The translations under genes and the position numbers were made by a program. Shown here in pieces: positions 1 through 13,544 of a stretch of 64,000 bases of DNA (within the stretch, counting starts at the first letter, position 1; each line of letters opens with the position of its first letter). This stretch comes from Plasmopara viticola (Eukaryota > Oomycota > Peronosporomycetes > Peronosporales > Peronosporaceae), in assembly GCA_001695595.3 (NCBI GenBank), contig MBPM02000037.1:1-64000 (forward strand), read 5' to 3'. The notes beneath the pieces are model-generated. The model was not told the DNA's origin. It was given only the letters and a program-made list of their open reading frames with translations, and made no database searches.

Positions 1-3000
1 TGAGTGGGAGAATGGTCTAGTAACTCTGTCCTTTATTTAAGATCAATGCTTTTTCGGACATGCGAACAAAACTAACAAATAACGCTTTCGGATGACATTG
101 GAGGGAAGATTAATTTCAAAATTTAAAGGGATACAGAATGTTGATTAAAACTATCCCTTCAACAAAAAAGGAAGTACAAACTAACATTTTTTCGCATCTG
201 ACGCAATTGTGGAAAGCCAGTAAATCACAGTATATCATGGACCAAACTGAGACGATATCGACGCACCAAATGGATTGTGAAAGATGTCTTGAGAGACAAT
301 ATAATCAGGAGAACTTTGACCCTCGAGAATTAATTAATGATTTCTCAGCACTTCTTTGAAGCGGTGCCCCACGCTTAATGGTAATAAAAAGGTAAGAACG
401 GGTAACCGTACGCTAGATGATCGGGTTCGAAACAGCCAACGTATTTGTCATAAAGCTGAGAGCCCGAGTATGTTTTCTTTGATCGACCGGTAGCGCTTGA
501 AGCTAGAAGGTTCACTTCGTGCGCCGACACGCAGTAATCGATCCAAATGTGAATGTCATATGTCACAAGACAAAACAATTTCAATCCCTACTCAACGCCC
601 GGAGCTTTATGGTAGAAGCCGCAGCAATTCCGAAAGGCCTGAGTTTTGAGAAGTCTTAAGAATTCACAGATGATCGCGCAGTGACTGCTATTTCGAGATA
701 AGAAGGCACAGAACCGAGGCAAGAAAAGACCATCTGTGGCACTCCTTCTTTAGCGACACTTTTTTGTAGGGCAGACTTTGCTGTATTTGCGCGTTTTGTA
801 TACAAAGGCTAGCGGCATTTTTGTGTAAAGTGTGTAGTAAAGCAGAGGTGCTCTCTTGGGCGCCTGGAGGTTTTTCGAAAATTAATGCGGCTGCCATGTT
901 TCGCAGAATTCGTAAGAACAATTTAAAAGGTTCCGGTACGACTCCTTGTGATTTGAAATAAGAAGTCACTGGCGCTTCGTATGTATGCCGCAGTAGTTTG
1001 GTCGCACAATGGGCTAAGATAGGATGATTTCATTATCTTGATCGAACTAAAAGCTTCCAGCACGATCGTGCCAAAACCGGGACATCTCAGATATGACTCG
1101 GCTCTGTTTTTTTAAGAAGCAAGTTTTACTTTAAGCTTGCTGATGTAAATTACATCATCTAAGGTGACTGGGGCAAAACATAACCGCTTGTTCTTCCGCA
1201 AGAATCCTGAAATTTATATAAACACCTAGTGCAAGCCACTTTAATCTCCGACCCTCATACGACACCGCGTAAAACCGTTGGAAAAACGTTGATGCGTGGT
1301 TAAGAGTATGCGAATAACCGCCGTATTGTCCCGCTGGTGTTATGTCGTCCAAAGTACCGAGTATTATATTTTATGCCACGCAAAGCACGTAGAGTGACCT
1401 CTTAAAACGTTCTCGTGGCGCACGAAGCAAATAAGCGTACCACTAGTGCTACGGCCTGCATCAGCCGAGGTGAGCTTATCAAGAATAAGCTATTTTTTCT
1501 GTCAAGAGCGTGAGTAGACTTCTCAGAATTCATCGTCGGAATGGCCTCGGTCATATTAAAACTTTCCGATCGCCTACTTTGCTACCTATTGGTCATTGTT
1601 ATAACCAAAGCACCTTTTCAACTACATGTCAAAGAAGTATTAATAACACTCATCATTATTTAATGCCTTACAAGTCTAAGTGGGGGGGGTATATCCGGCC
1701 ACTAGGTAGAACCTATTACCTGTCTTTTCTTCTGAAAGATTTTTGGAAAGTTAGTAGCCCATGCTGCACATAGAACCTCTATTGAATAATAAATTGGTTT
1801 GCATTTAAGGATATTTCGATGAAACCCAAGTCATTATAGTCATTCAGATTGCAGAGTCGAAATTAAAGCATATGAATAGTAACCAGTTTAGTGACCGGTT
1901 GCCCACCGATGTATCACTGTGTGTAAGGGACTGTGCGACCCCGCGTGAGTTAAAGTGTCTACCACACACACACTTCATAATAGTTTTAGCGTATACACCA
2001 AGGCCCAATATGACGCGTGTTCTCCAAACGTGAAATAAAATTCATTGAGGATCATTGGTAAAAGCCCTTGTTCTTCAATCACATCATTTAGCATAGTACT
2101 TCCCAATTACATGCGTTAAGCAGTGATCATTCGTCCAAAGACTGCTTTTTCATTAGCCCATCAATTCTATGTACTGCCTACATTAAATTAAACGTGACTT
2201 GTGTCAAACAAAATGATATTTTTATCAACCATATATGTATATATACTGGGTATGCGTAGCCCTGTTGCACCCCCCCCCCATCAAAACTAGAATTTCCTTA
2301 TTTCCATACAATTTTAAGAAACTCCGTTTTGATTGTGTCGCATCTTACAAGCCCGCATAACAGATTGTATGTGCCTTCAAGCTTATTAAGAATCACAGAC
2401 CCATGGTCAACGACCTATTTTATTGTCATTATCTAGTGCATCGTTAGGTTTGCATTAGACAGCCTTTTTAAGACACGATCTGATCTCAAATGTCCAGATG
2501 CGACGCGGAGTTCGGCATCAGTATATTAGGTCGTTAATAATTATTAAACTTTTTGAAGAGAAAACTCACCTAATTTCGCTGTTTTTAAAGTGGACAACAA
2601 GCTTCATGGTCAAAAACAAGCAGTAATTAGATTAAAAAAATTGTTTCGTATCCATTAGTAGCAAACTTGAGTTTAGAATTATCTTTTTTGCTTCCCTTCT
2701 TTTGGTCTTGATGTTTTCTTTTATATATTTTGGCTTTTAGTCTTTGCCCCTAATGTGTACTATGACACTACTTGCTTTCAGATTTGAGAGGGACTGACGT
2801 TATCAAGCTGCTCATCCATTTTCACCACATTGAGCTTAAACGACAATGTAACACAAGAATTGGGTTGAGTGGTGTGCAGACTGCTGAGGTATGAACTAAA
2901 TTGTCCACTTTAAGCTAGAAAAAAGCATGCCGCTCCAACGTCTTGGCGTATCAGCGCGCACATTGCTAACACGTCTCCGACGTCGCGATTTATACGCTTT

Positions 3001-4432
3001 GCCGATAAAAGGTTTTCTGGTGGTTCATCGTCGTCATTTATAGCTTAGTTCCAAGCACTGAAAATCATAGATTTAAAGAGGGCTTGCTAAGCATTCGAGA
3101 CAATTGACTTTGGGCGTCCATGCTTTCTAAAAACATTGTCAAGGAATAGCGCTGCAATTTCTAAACTAATAATATGTCCGGTTGAACGATTTGACTGTCG
3201 AGTCCTTAGACAAGCCAAACTTAATTGTGCTAAAATACCTCAATCCTACCAATGCTTGATCTTATTCGGTGAGGAATTCATCTGCCAACGCACTTTGCAC
3301 GTACACACATATCTGGCGAATAGTTTGGGCCACCGATAGTGGGTGCACTTTCTTCTTTTGACTTAGATGACTGCCAAACCCTGTATCGTGAGCCTTTAAG
3401 AAATACGAGATTTAAAATCTTTGTCCCGAGAAAGACTGCTTTTGGTGGAACATGCTGCAGTTCGACAGTCTGGCATTCTTTAATAGCGGTGTAGCTATTC
3501 AGACAAGTTCTTGTCTGAGCTATCGATCTTATTATTTCCCAAAGCTACTACGTGCAAGTCGTTCGAACATGCACACTACAAATTGGAACCAGTGCAGACG
3601 AGACCATAAATGTGACGTGAGCATGACCTCATCTCTAAATTGCACTTTGCAAAAATTCTGCAAACTGTGAGACGACTGTGTTGCAGTCTCTTCTTTCGCA
3701 TGATCTAAATAAATCACGATTTATAATGAGTCATATAGGCAATTCCAAAGTTTTACAAGAACATGATCTAAACAGGTAGCTCTTTGTAAAATGCTCTTGT
3801 TAATCTCGGCACTGACGACCACCGTAATGTAGCAGATTGCTCGCTCTCGCTCGTCGGCACCTGTTTGAAGCAAAATTTGACGCGTCACCGACGACACTGG
3901 ACAATAATTCCGACTCCAACAAGGCTAAAAACGACATCTGTAAGTAATCGTCAAACTTAACGCGCACCTGATCATCTATGATCAGGGTCGCGTTAGTGGC
4001 CATCTCTTTAAGCAAATATGACTTCTGAATATTGCATTTCGGTCCCTTTAAATATCACGACCTCCACGTAAGCGAGCCAATCATACACATACTGGGCTAT
4101 AGGTACTGATTTACAACACTTTACTTTCGGTTAATCAAAACAATTGCTGCAATGTCTCACACTGACGTTCTGTACAACTTTTTGGGGTCAATTATATTTG
4201 GCAACTTAAAATTTTAAAGTCCACTGACACGATGCTAATTTTAACAATTCTGGTACAGAAGCTATTTGCGCGATCATGTCATTTTAATGTAAAAAAATCG
4301 TTTGAACCGAGTAATAGCTATAATTGTAGCGGGTTGTCTCCGCACACTCTCCATATTGCATATGGAGCTAGAATCCATGGTTTTATTGCATGTGTAGGCA
4401 GGATTTGTGACGCGCGTCGACGTTCCTCTATC

Positions 4433-4475
4433 TGATTGGCTGATATTTGGCATGCAACCCGTACCCAGCCAATCA
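4433..4475. repeat. Inverted CCAAT-box pair
   Basis: TGATTGGCTG at 4433-4442 is matched by its exact reverse complement CAGCCAATCA at 4466-4475, with 23 bases between. Each arm carries a CCAAT box core. A promoter role is possible but no gene follows on either side. Confidence 0.5.
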
Positions 4476-4702
4476 CGAGCCATTTTTTGAATTAGTGGTC
4501 GGGGGGTCTCCGCCTCCCGCCGATAATGAAATATAGTTGAATTTGCTACCTTCGAGCAACGCGTAGGACATTAACGGGCTTTAGGCTTACAATAATTTTA
4601 TATTGAATTTGTAGAAAGACTGCAATAAGAGCAATAGTATAGGATGAGACCTTGATGGATTGAATGACATATAGTGAATGCATAAAACAAGTCGTCAAGG
4701 CT

Positions 4703-4770
4703 AAACTTTTTCTCTTAATTTTTTGCTGAATAACAAAATTTCTCAGCAAAAAAATTAAGAGAAAAAGCTT
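4703..4770. repeat. AT-rich palindrome (hairpin-forming)
   Basis: The left arm at 4703-4729 and the right arm at 4743-4770 are reverse complements over about 27 bases, with one mismatch and one T/A length difference, separated by a 13-base loop. The core of the arms is CTTTTTCTCTTAATT plus TTGCTGA. It is not followed by a gene and may be a MITE remnant. Confidence 0.7.
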
Positions 4771-7700
4771 ACTGTTTTGTCGTAAACGTACTAAAACAAA
4801 TTTGTAACCTTTCATACTCAATTTAAATTCGTAAATGCGCTTAAAATAAGCTTACTATAAATTGGAACATTTACTTTAATCATCCGACACCATATTGAAA
4901 CGGGATGACATATAATAAATGCATAAGTCAAATTGTAAAAAGCTATATACTTTTTTTCAAGAAAATTTGATGAAGTGAATATGTATTTAAGCACAATTGT
5001 AGACTTTAATATTCATTTCAAAGTTGAAATGTGCATACAGTGAATTCATAATAATCTGTGGCGTTTGCTATAACATTTGATGCCATATTGCAACAGGCTG
5101 ACCGTGAAAGTTGCTAAAATTTCTGTAAAGTGTAAATACTAATATTACGTGATCTGCCGGTGCAAGCCAATCCCTTCGTTTGCACCAATATCAGCACCTA
5201 ACGCGAAGTGCTTTGAGTCGCCGCGACAGCATGTGTAAAAGTAAGATAAAACAGAACCAATCAAAATTAGCCAATGTTACAGCTATATTTTTGGCCAGTG
5301 AGAGAACTAAAATCTAATAGAGCCATGAGTCTTAGCCAATAAAAAAGCCAAAATTGCGCCACGCGAGAAAAAATACATTCGTGAAACAGATTTAGAAAAC
5401 AGGTTACATTCACCAGTAGAACTAGGCCGTAAAGAGCCTTTACAAGCAAAATTCGTTTTACACTCCTTTCCATTAGGCATACAAGCACAAAAAAAGCTAT
5501 GTATACGGAGGAGCCAATCGCTGTTCTCACTGCGGTCGTAAAGCTTATGCTTCGTTTTGCTTGACTTTACTTTGCGTTCATTTTTCAGCCTACTCGGCCT
5601 AGTCTGGTTCTGAGGTCGTGTATTCATGCGTATGCGGTCAAAATCTGACGTGGAGACTATAAAAAGATTCAAGCCTGAGTAATTCACTTCAATGCTTGTC
5701 GTTTTTTTGTCCTACCTTTCATACAAAAAAGTGGAAGTTTGCTTCTGCGATTATGGTAAGATTATATCTCTTAGCGATATTCTTCGAATTATCTCAGCAT
5801 ACACACCGGTATAAAAAACAATAAGGCGCTTGCCTGTTACGGACTAGTGCTCATGCTGTATCCAGCACTATTTTTCGACAAAAGGCCGGATATTTAGTTC
5901 AGCGTTTTGCAGGTGCAAATACATCCCCATTTAAACAGACTTAGATTGCATTCAATAAAAGTAAATCGAGTCTCACTAGATCCTGTCATGACTTTGATCC
6001 CATTTGCTGGATACAACGATGGCAGCGAAGAACGCTGTGAGTCAGTCTGATCAGTAGCGATGGTTAAGGCAGCTTCGAAAAGGTTAATTTCGTACCCGAC
6101 CATGCATCCGCTCCATTGGCGATTTTTACGCTTACATCAAATGCTGCGCATGCGCCTCGGGTTGTGAGTCACCCGTGAGATCCTTCAACAATGGAGTACC
6201 TGCAAACGCTTCCAGCTTATCCACAACAGAGTCTACGTTATTATTGTTTGACTCTGCTCAGTGGTCAGCAGATAATTTGCATTTTGCGCATTAGAAAAGA
6301 TCAAGAGTGTCGCGATCACACACACTTCAACTAAGCGGCGAATCAGCACTAATAGCAGCGATATTGTCAAACGGCTTCACAAGACGGAAGTAATTACCTA
6401 TCTTGCATCAATAGACTTTGTTATTCATCCAATGCCGTATATCCATGCACATAACTGCCCCGCGAGAGAAGTAATAATGATCTGAACAACGAAAACAACG
6501 AGGAAGTGAATGATTTTTCATGATCGTACTCCGGCTGATTAAAGTTGTGGCGCTAAGCATATACCTCAGCTGGGTTGCACGCCACTTGGACTTTTTAAGA
6601 GTCACTCATTGAGCACGATTTAAGAAAGTAATAATTTTAAAACGAGTTATTGCTTCAGCGTGACTTCACAGCATGTACGTGTGTTCTTCTAGTACCACAT
6701 CGAATTTTCGTTGAGATTCTCGCGCGACGTCCTAAGAAGCCTAAAGACAGGAACTATCTAGAAATATTGTCTTGCACTGTTAATATCACGGCTTTATTTG
6801 AAAGCTGTTCTGAATTTGAGTGAGTTTTTGGGGTAATCTAGCCAAAACGTTAACAACTTACGATGAATTTCTACACGACCATGAGCTTTCATTACACCTT
6901 ACTCGCCTAATGAGTCGGAGACATCTCAACTCTCGACTTCACTATAATATAAGTCTGCGGCTAAAACTAAAGAACCAAGCTTGACTATCAACACAGCAGC
7001 CAAGTCAGCTTTATTTAAAAAACGAGGTCAGCAAAGAATACACTATCCGTACTTTCTGCCGAGCATTTCGATAGCCAGAGCGCAAAATCAGACTTATAAA
7101 TAGCTAACAGCGTGTTAGCATCGACAAAGCAGGCAATGGTGCTTTCTCATTCGGTAAAACCCAAATCGTTAACTTTTCCTTTTTGCACTGATACACGCTG
7201 TTGCATTTGTAAAATTGATCTAATAAGATCTTACCATTGCATGAATTTAGAAGCTTTTCTCCCTTTCAAGTCTTGGACAGAGTGACTTACATGCCATTTT
7301 GCATGTACGAGGATTAGATCAGTGTCGCTACTGAGGATCTCATGACTGTGGGAATAGCTAGCTAATTGTTCCAGCAGCACAACGGCACATCAGTCAAAAC
7401 TTTTGGCTTTCCTGTCTCACGTTTTGCCGCTAAGTCAAACTGCAAACATTATCACTTCTTTATAGGCTAAAAGAGTTCTCAGCTTTCCAATCCATTTTAC
7501 AAACCCCGAGGAAAATAATCATGTTGTGCTTCTCTCAAATTTTCGGTCGAAACGACTTAGGTGTGAATTCACTAGAGTTGCTACCAGGTGCAGCGAGACA
7601 GCAGAAGCTCTTTGTCGAATAAGAAGCGTGACTTCTGATCTCCGACCTTCGCTTCAAATTTTAAATCAATACAAGTCGCAATTCATTCTCTACCGACTCC

Positions 7701-10680
7701 AAGATTCAAACCACCTAATCTGATTTTTTTCTTTCAAGATACGAGTTTAACTCCAATCAGTTTATCGATTAAGACCACAGTGAAACAAACTGGATCTGTG
7801 TAATTCGGATACGCTCTTTCTTGCAAAGACATAAGACCTTTAAAGGTTACACGAGATGAAATTCTTCTAAAGTTTACTGTCTCCGGACACCATCGTGTTA
7901 CACATCTCAAAAATACGTACAGCAAACTAATGACAAAGTTCACACTAATTCAGCGATCAATTATCTTCGCTACATGAGTTGAAACATTGACTGCTGAAGC
8001 GCTCGGGGCACTTTTTATCTTTTTCGTTGCCTGATACCAAAAACTGATAGATTAACCAAATCGATTTGACTTGGCAAATTTCTTTAGCACCTTGGAAATT
8101 TTTTGACGAGGAATTACCATTTGTCGCTGAGGTGAGCAGCCTTTGGCGTAGAGACAGCTTCATTGTCCACCCAATTCGACATGCTTAAACTGACACACCG
8201 CGAGACATTCTGCATTGCTGCCTATTTGTTCCCAATTGTATGAACAATCTTACGACTCAATCAAATCGGCAGATGGAAGATCAACTTCTATCTCCTCCCG
8301 CCAAATTGAATTGAAGCGGTGTCTCCGAACAACTTGCCGATATCATGCATACTGGAATGTGTGACGAATATTTTTATAGAGATGAAGTGCTTGCCGTAAT
8401 TGCTATAGCGCATTAAGCCGTCCTTGACAAAATTAAAGGCATATTGCATAAATAGTCTACTTACCAACTTTTTTGCAAGCAATGCTCTCGTGCATATTTT
8501 GATCCATTAAAACTATAATATATTGCCAGCAGTCGAACTCCGAACGAGTGAATGTTTTTTCGTGTACATCCTCTGCGCAAGATCTCATCGCTGTCTTTGC
8601 TAAATATTACGTAGCACATAACATGTATTTTTACATTCTGGCCCTGCTTTAATTCTTCGTCAAGTTGCAAAAATTTGCGTCCACATTGGCATGCACCAAC
8701 AGAAACAGAGGCGTTTTTATTGCTGAATATTGTCAAGCAAGTTTTAAAAACAATAAACAAGAGCATCCTATAGTGTTGTAGAGACTGGTATGATGGAAAG
8801 CCTACTCTCGACAATCTCAAAAATCGGAAATGCTTATGGTTATTTACCTTTCATACGATAGAGCTCTTATGATCTTTGCAGAAACATTTCAGTTTTGGCG
8901 CATTGTGTCGAGACAATAGTGCTACTTTAAAAGCTGAAATAAAGCCAGAAAAATTACCATTTTAAATGTCTGTACATTTTCTCTTGTCATAAGATTAAAA
9001 CCGTATCAGTTTTTTTGGAGCTACTGTACACCACAGGATTAATCGTATGGCGTAAGTAGTAATGCTTATCTTTAAGTGGGTAATAACAAAAAAAATGCAC
9101 TTTTCTCGACTTGTTGGATTTTTTGCTCAAAATCTTCAATTAAGTACATATTACTATATCTAATAGGTAAAGGTCCCTCTTTAAAGGAATTTCTAACCTT
9201 TTTGTAGCCTTGTTTTGAGTAAGGCTCTGTGTAAACTTATCACATTTACAGTTTTTAATTATATGCCATGACCACAACTACAGCGTCTTCGCCACTTTTG
9301 TGACGATTTATCGGCACTTTTGAGCTTGCAACATGTTCACACATATCTGCATTCACAGGGTCAATTAATTGCCACAGGCAGTAGTGTCAGCTAATGAAGG
9401 CACAAGAAACTTTTCCTTTGATAACCAGCTTGAAACGTTATAGTACTTTTTTCTTTAAATGATGAAAAGTCGCTGAAGGAAAAGTCCGCGGTTTCTGGAG
9501 TAGAAAGATTTTCTTATGTCCCAACTCGACAAGAATAGTCAGATTGTTGCTTAGCTGAGAACGCTCTTAAAACAGACAAAAGAGTATAACGAACTATCTC
9601 GAGCGTAAATACCAACGAGTTCAGATTTCAAAGTATCTAAGAGGTGCCATCAGCGATAAAAGCTTGAATTGGAAGCTTATAATTCCCCGAACGAAACAAG
9701 GTGAGAAGTAGGCGAGCACCCTGGACCTCTACTTCGCTCTATGTGGAGTTTTAGCGTTCACAATGAAAGATATATGTTAGTGTTACTTATAAGGAACAGA
9801 ATGCAAAGGGCTTAGAGGGCGTTACCTATTGTTGTTCAAAGCAAGAAACGGGACGCTATGTAAAGCCAGCTTATCATTGAAGCTGAAAAAAATGGTGGTC
9901 TTTGGTGCATGACAGATATTCCGTCAGCAGGTAGACTGCTACAACTATTGAGCTGTTCCGTAAAATTCTAAAATGGACAAGGTATCCGCCGAACTAAGGA
10001 GCAAATTTTTTGGTTGCCTATAATGAGAGTAAAAAGAGCTGAAAAGGTAAACATTTATTCGATAAATCAATCGTTTGATTGATCTATCAATGTAGCCGAT
10101 TGCAAGATATTATTGTGACTTAATGATCACTTAATGGTCACACACCACATATTGTGCAGGCCCTCTGCGCATGGTGCAGCGTGACTCTTTACAACTTTCA
10201 GGACTTCATACTTCCACGAGCACAAAGGTGGAGTGTTTTGACACTACTCAACTATATTACTGGCTTTTATGGGACGAAGAGGCAGCTGCGTATTGGTGCT
10301 AAATGGTCGTTAAGCATCTTGGTCTTTGAGCCTTGTGAGTACAGCTTACGCTACATGGTCCACGCTGCCCAAGCTTTGGTGGCCGCGGCGAAAGCGTATA
10401 CTCTAGATTCAAGGCCGACTTCGCCCAGGGTTGAAAGCTTTAATTTTTTCTGACCAAGATTGAAAAATGTTTGCTTAACTGGGCACAATCAGGTGCGCGT
10501 TGCGTTTATTTCGCTTACTTGGGAAGCCTGATTAAAGTCTCGACACTCATCGTTGTAGCTCCTTTGTCGGAGGGATTTGCGTCTCGATTGCAAGCAAAAA
10601 ATCGCACGAATACCAACTAGCTGTAGAAGGCGAGAGCCTTGATGATCGAGACATTACTTTCCGAACAAGAAATGTGACTA

Positions 10681-10965
10681 TTGGCACAGATGGCCAAGAA
10701 TAGGTCTATTTTGCTTCAAACTTCTTCGAGTGCAGGAAACGACATAAAATACGATTCATATCGCTTTTCACCAGGAGTACAGCTCCAAATAGGTTTGCTT
10801 TGTCAGAATACCGTGGATGAACACATTCTTGGCGTACAGAATGGTGTCAACGAATTGGCTGACTTGGGTTCTGTTTATAATGTTACCAAGCAAAGCAATA
10901 CTCGCAGCTACGGCTGCGGCAAGCAAGGGCACTTGAGATATCTTGTTCTGAAGGGAGTCGCTTAA
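10681..10965 (+). pseudogene. Open frame with degenerate zinc-knuckle-like segment
   Basis: A 94-codon frame whose C-terminal part reads YGCGKQGHLR, which resembles the middle of a CCHC zinc knuckle of retrotransposon Gag (CX2CX4HX4C). The first and last cysteines are missing: S and V occupy those positions. No other Gag feature is visible and the neighbouring frames are unassigned. It may be a retroelement relic or a chance match. Confidence 0.2.
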
Positions 10966-11000
10966 GTGAATCTATATCTCGCTCAAGGCTTTAAATGGTC

Positions 11001-11066
11001 ATTGGCAGAAGCCGTGTCCTTATACGCCGATGTATTGGCAGAAGTCGTACCCTTATGTACAGGATA
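11001..11066. repeat. Imperfect 33-bp direct duplication
   Basis: ATTGGCAGAAG starts at 11001 and again at 11034. The two 33-base units share most of their sequence (..GCCGTGTCCTTAT.. against ..GTCGTACCCTTAT..). It is a small local duplication with no known role. Confidence 0.5.
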
Positions 11067-11210
11067 AAACCCACACACTACCATAGGATTTATTTACCCA
11101 GTTGGATAATATTCCTATCATGGGTGCATGGGCTTCATGCAGTACGAAAAAGCAAAATTAGCAGGGGTGATTTGATGTTTTTACACGCAAGTGTACGGGT
11201 TATTAAATTA

Positions 11211-11288
11211 AGGGAATGCCTATAGCTACACCGCCCCCTGCCTAGAGCTACACCCCCCTCTTTATGTTGACCAATCAAAGTACAGCTT
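11211..11288. repeat. MULE left terminal inverted repeat
   Basis: 78 bases that align to the 55-base right end, apart from an extra 23 bases that duplicate the AGCTACACC part (about 11234-11256). The inner part holds GACCAATCAAAGTACAGCTT. Confidence 0.85.
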
Positions 11289-11392
11289 CATATCCTCAGT
11301 CACCGCTTTTTCACAAAATTATGAGCGCCGGCAGATATTCCTGCCAAACCAATTTCTCAGATTATTCGTCATTGCTTTACCACGTGACCACT

Positions 11393-13466
11393 ATGTCGAA
11401 CCTCGAAATTGCCACTTCTCTTTCTTTTGAAGAGGCGGAAAGCTCTATTAAAACTTTTGCCAAACTGAACGACTTTGCTGTGAGACTCAGTCGTACCAAA
11501 AAGAGCAAAACAGGTGAATTAAGGAAGGTGGCTCGAATGTGTTCACAGTGATTGTTATAAGAGAAGGGTAATGGCATACGGAACACATCTACGTTAAAAA
11601 CAAGCTCTCAATGGCTGGCTATTGTGTAACGCGTCATGCAGCAATCTGGTAATTACTTAAGGGACATGAAGTTGATGTGTGGCGAGCATTCTGGATATGA
11701 GGCCTCCTCTGACCCCGCAGCCTATGCGGTCAACCGGACGCTAAATTCGGAGAGAGAGACCATCATTTCTACGAGGACAAAGCTGGCGCACCCCCTCGTA
11801 CAATCCTTGCCACACCTCGTCAAAGTGATCTTGCCTGTCTTGTACTCAGAAAGGATATCAGCAACGCAAGACAAAAGGTACCAATCTTGACATCAATGAT
11901 GCGCTCGGCGTTGTTCTGACATAGTATATTGATTTTACTACACCAGGAAAGAAATGAAATATTGAATGGCCGAAGTCCAATTGGCGCGTTGTTAGATCAA
12001 TTAGAAGCAGATGAGGTATACTATAAAGTTAGGATGTGCACTGAAAATAGGCTCCGATGTTTGTTCATTGCGCCAAATACAGCAATCTTCGTGGCGTAAA
12101 CTTTCTGTGCAAACACAGTCTTCATAATGGATTCAACATATAGAAAAATAGGTACGCTTGATAGGAGATCTCATCTGGCTGTCAAGGAAAGCTAATGATG
12201 TGTTCCGATTCAATTTAGATACAAAATGCCGCTACTATACACCGTTGGCGTAACGCTAACAAACCAAACGATTTCGCTATCGTATTGTTTCTTGTCGGCA
12301 GAGAGCGAGGAGGACTATATCTGGGCTCTTAACCAGTTTTTCGATTTTCTGCTCGATATTAAACGGGCGAAAATAAAAACAGTGGTGGACCGAGAACTTG
12401 CGTTACTTTTAGCAGTTCGAACGACATTGCCGGACTCATCAGTTTTGATATGCCTTTGGCATGTCAACAAAAATATTTAAGCAAATTGCAAAGGGCACTT
12501 TACATTGAGTGAAGACTACGAAGCATTTTTTGGAAACTGTGGTCGAGCTTGTGTCACTCCATCAATGAAGGCGACTACGAAGCCTGCTGGGCCAAAGTTA
12601 AAAAAACTGCTCCTGCTCCTGTTGTTACGTACCTAGCTTCACCATAATTACGACAACACTAAAAGCAATTTGTTCTGGCATGGACCAGCAATGTTGCTCA
12701 TTACGGGCATGCGGTCACCTCTAGAGTAGGAGAAAGCCATGCCTTCTAAAACAACGGATTGCGGTCGCAACATCTGACCTTAATGTTATGTACCAAAAAT
12801 TGCTGCTTTCTCGTGTATCACAACGACTTTAAAAAAATCAGATGATCGCCAAAGAAAGGCTGAGCTTGCCAGTTCGCTTGCAAGCAGCATTTTGGTCAAG
12901 CGTCGTCCGAAAAGTATCATCGTACGCATTATTTAAGGTAAGGGTGTATAATCGTGTATGGCCCACTTGTGCATCATCGTGGATTGCCCCGTTGCGCATT
13001 AGCTCACAATTTCTGCCATTAGACGCATGAGAAATATCAACTTGCAATACAAGTAGGCCCACAAACAGCATGCACGCATGCTTTTTTGCGGATTTTGATC
13101 ACCATTGATGGCTTCAGCAACCGCAAACAATAGTTTTCCACCGCTGACAATCCCTATGTTCCAAGAAGAAGTGGAAACGCTGGTGCGGCGCAATGCGGAA
13201 ATGCACTCTACCAAAAAAGTCAATTAACATTTGACCTAGGGTCATTGAACAACATAAGCAGTTCAGCAATACAGGAATCGAGTACGGTACACACTCGTGG
13301 TCGCCCTGTGGGTTCTGTTGCACAGAGTTCCACACGCCGAGAGCCATCTCTATTCGAGCATGTTGCGGCATCACAAACCTTGCAAGCAAAAACGAAGTGC
13401 TGTAATTGGCTTCGAGATGATGGACACAACAAGCGTACCTGCCCATATCCATCAGCATCCCAATAA
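11393..13466 (+). pseudogene. MULE transposase pseudogene
   Basis: Segments of a MULE transposase in order but in different frames. An N-terminal part starts at 11393 (MSNLEIATSLSFEEAESSIK). A pre-DDE part follows at about 11946-12140 (RNEILNGRSPIGALLDQLEA, then MDSTY after a stop). The transposase core is at 12226-12480, with MPLLYTVGVTLTNQT, EEDYIWALNQF, VVDRELALLLA and LICLWHVNKNI. At 12675-12740 comes WTSNVAHYGHAVTSRVGESH. A C-terminal zinc-knuckle-like end, CNWLRDDGHNKRTCP, lies at about 13401-13446. These match, in sequence and order, the MULE transposase family (PF10551 type). Stops and frame changes separate the parts, so the gene is dead. The strand and TIR position agree with the enclosing element. 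Confidence 0.88.
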
Positions 13467-13489
13467 TTGCATAACTGTCTGAAGATATC

Positions 13490-13544
13490 AAGCTGTACTT
13501 TGATTGGTCAGCATAAAGAGGGGGTGTAGCTATAGGCGCTCCCT
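13490..13544. repeat. MULE right terminal inverted repeat
   Basis: 55 bases whose reverse complement matches the left end with a few substitutions (for example AGGGAGCGCC against AGGGAATGCC, and ATGC against ATGT). It begins AAGCTGTACTTTGATTGGTC and ends at TCCCT. Confidence 0.88.

Larger units (their letters stand above)
1..11210. other. Gene-poor AT-rich stretch, no assignable gene
   Basis: About 11 kb left of the MULE element. Open frames are short (mostly under 100 codons, the longest about 126), lie on both strands, and show no family motif that I recognise. Small structures inside it are listed separately: a CCAAT inverted pair near 4433, an AT-rich palindrome at 4703-4770, a degenerate zinc-knuckle-like frame near 10.7-10.97 kb and a short duplication at 11001. 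A run of ten C lies at 2270-2279. The composition fits old, decayed transposon DNA, but that is inference. Confidence 0.5.
11211..13544 (+). mobile_element. Mutator-like (MULE) DNA transposon, complete ends, decayed
   Basis: A 2334-bp element bounded by terminal inverted repeats. The left end (11211-11288) and the reverse complement of the right end (13490-13544) share AGGGA, then GCCTATAGCTACAC, then CCCTCTTTATG(T/C)TGACCAATC and AAAGTACAGCTT. Both ends are directly flanked by AAATTA (11205-11210 and 13545-13550). This is shorter than the 9-11 bp duplication typical of MULEs, so it may be decayed or chance. Inside lies a broken MULE transposase on the plus strand, listed separately. The combination of TIRs and transposase makes the identification firm; the reading frame shows the copy cannot be autonomous. 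Confidence 0.9.

Noticed and set aside
420..440. GGGTTCGAAAC, like a tRNA T-arm/B box
   Set aside because: No matching D-arm, anticodon stem or acceptor stem could be built around it.
10154..10453. 99-codon open frame on the plus strand left of the MULE
   Set aside because: No family motif and outside the transposon ends; length is within chance for this window.
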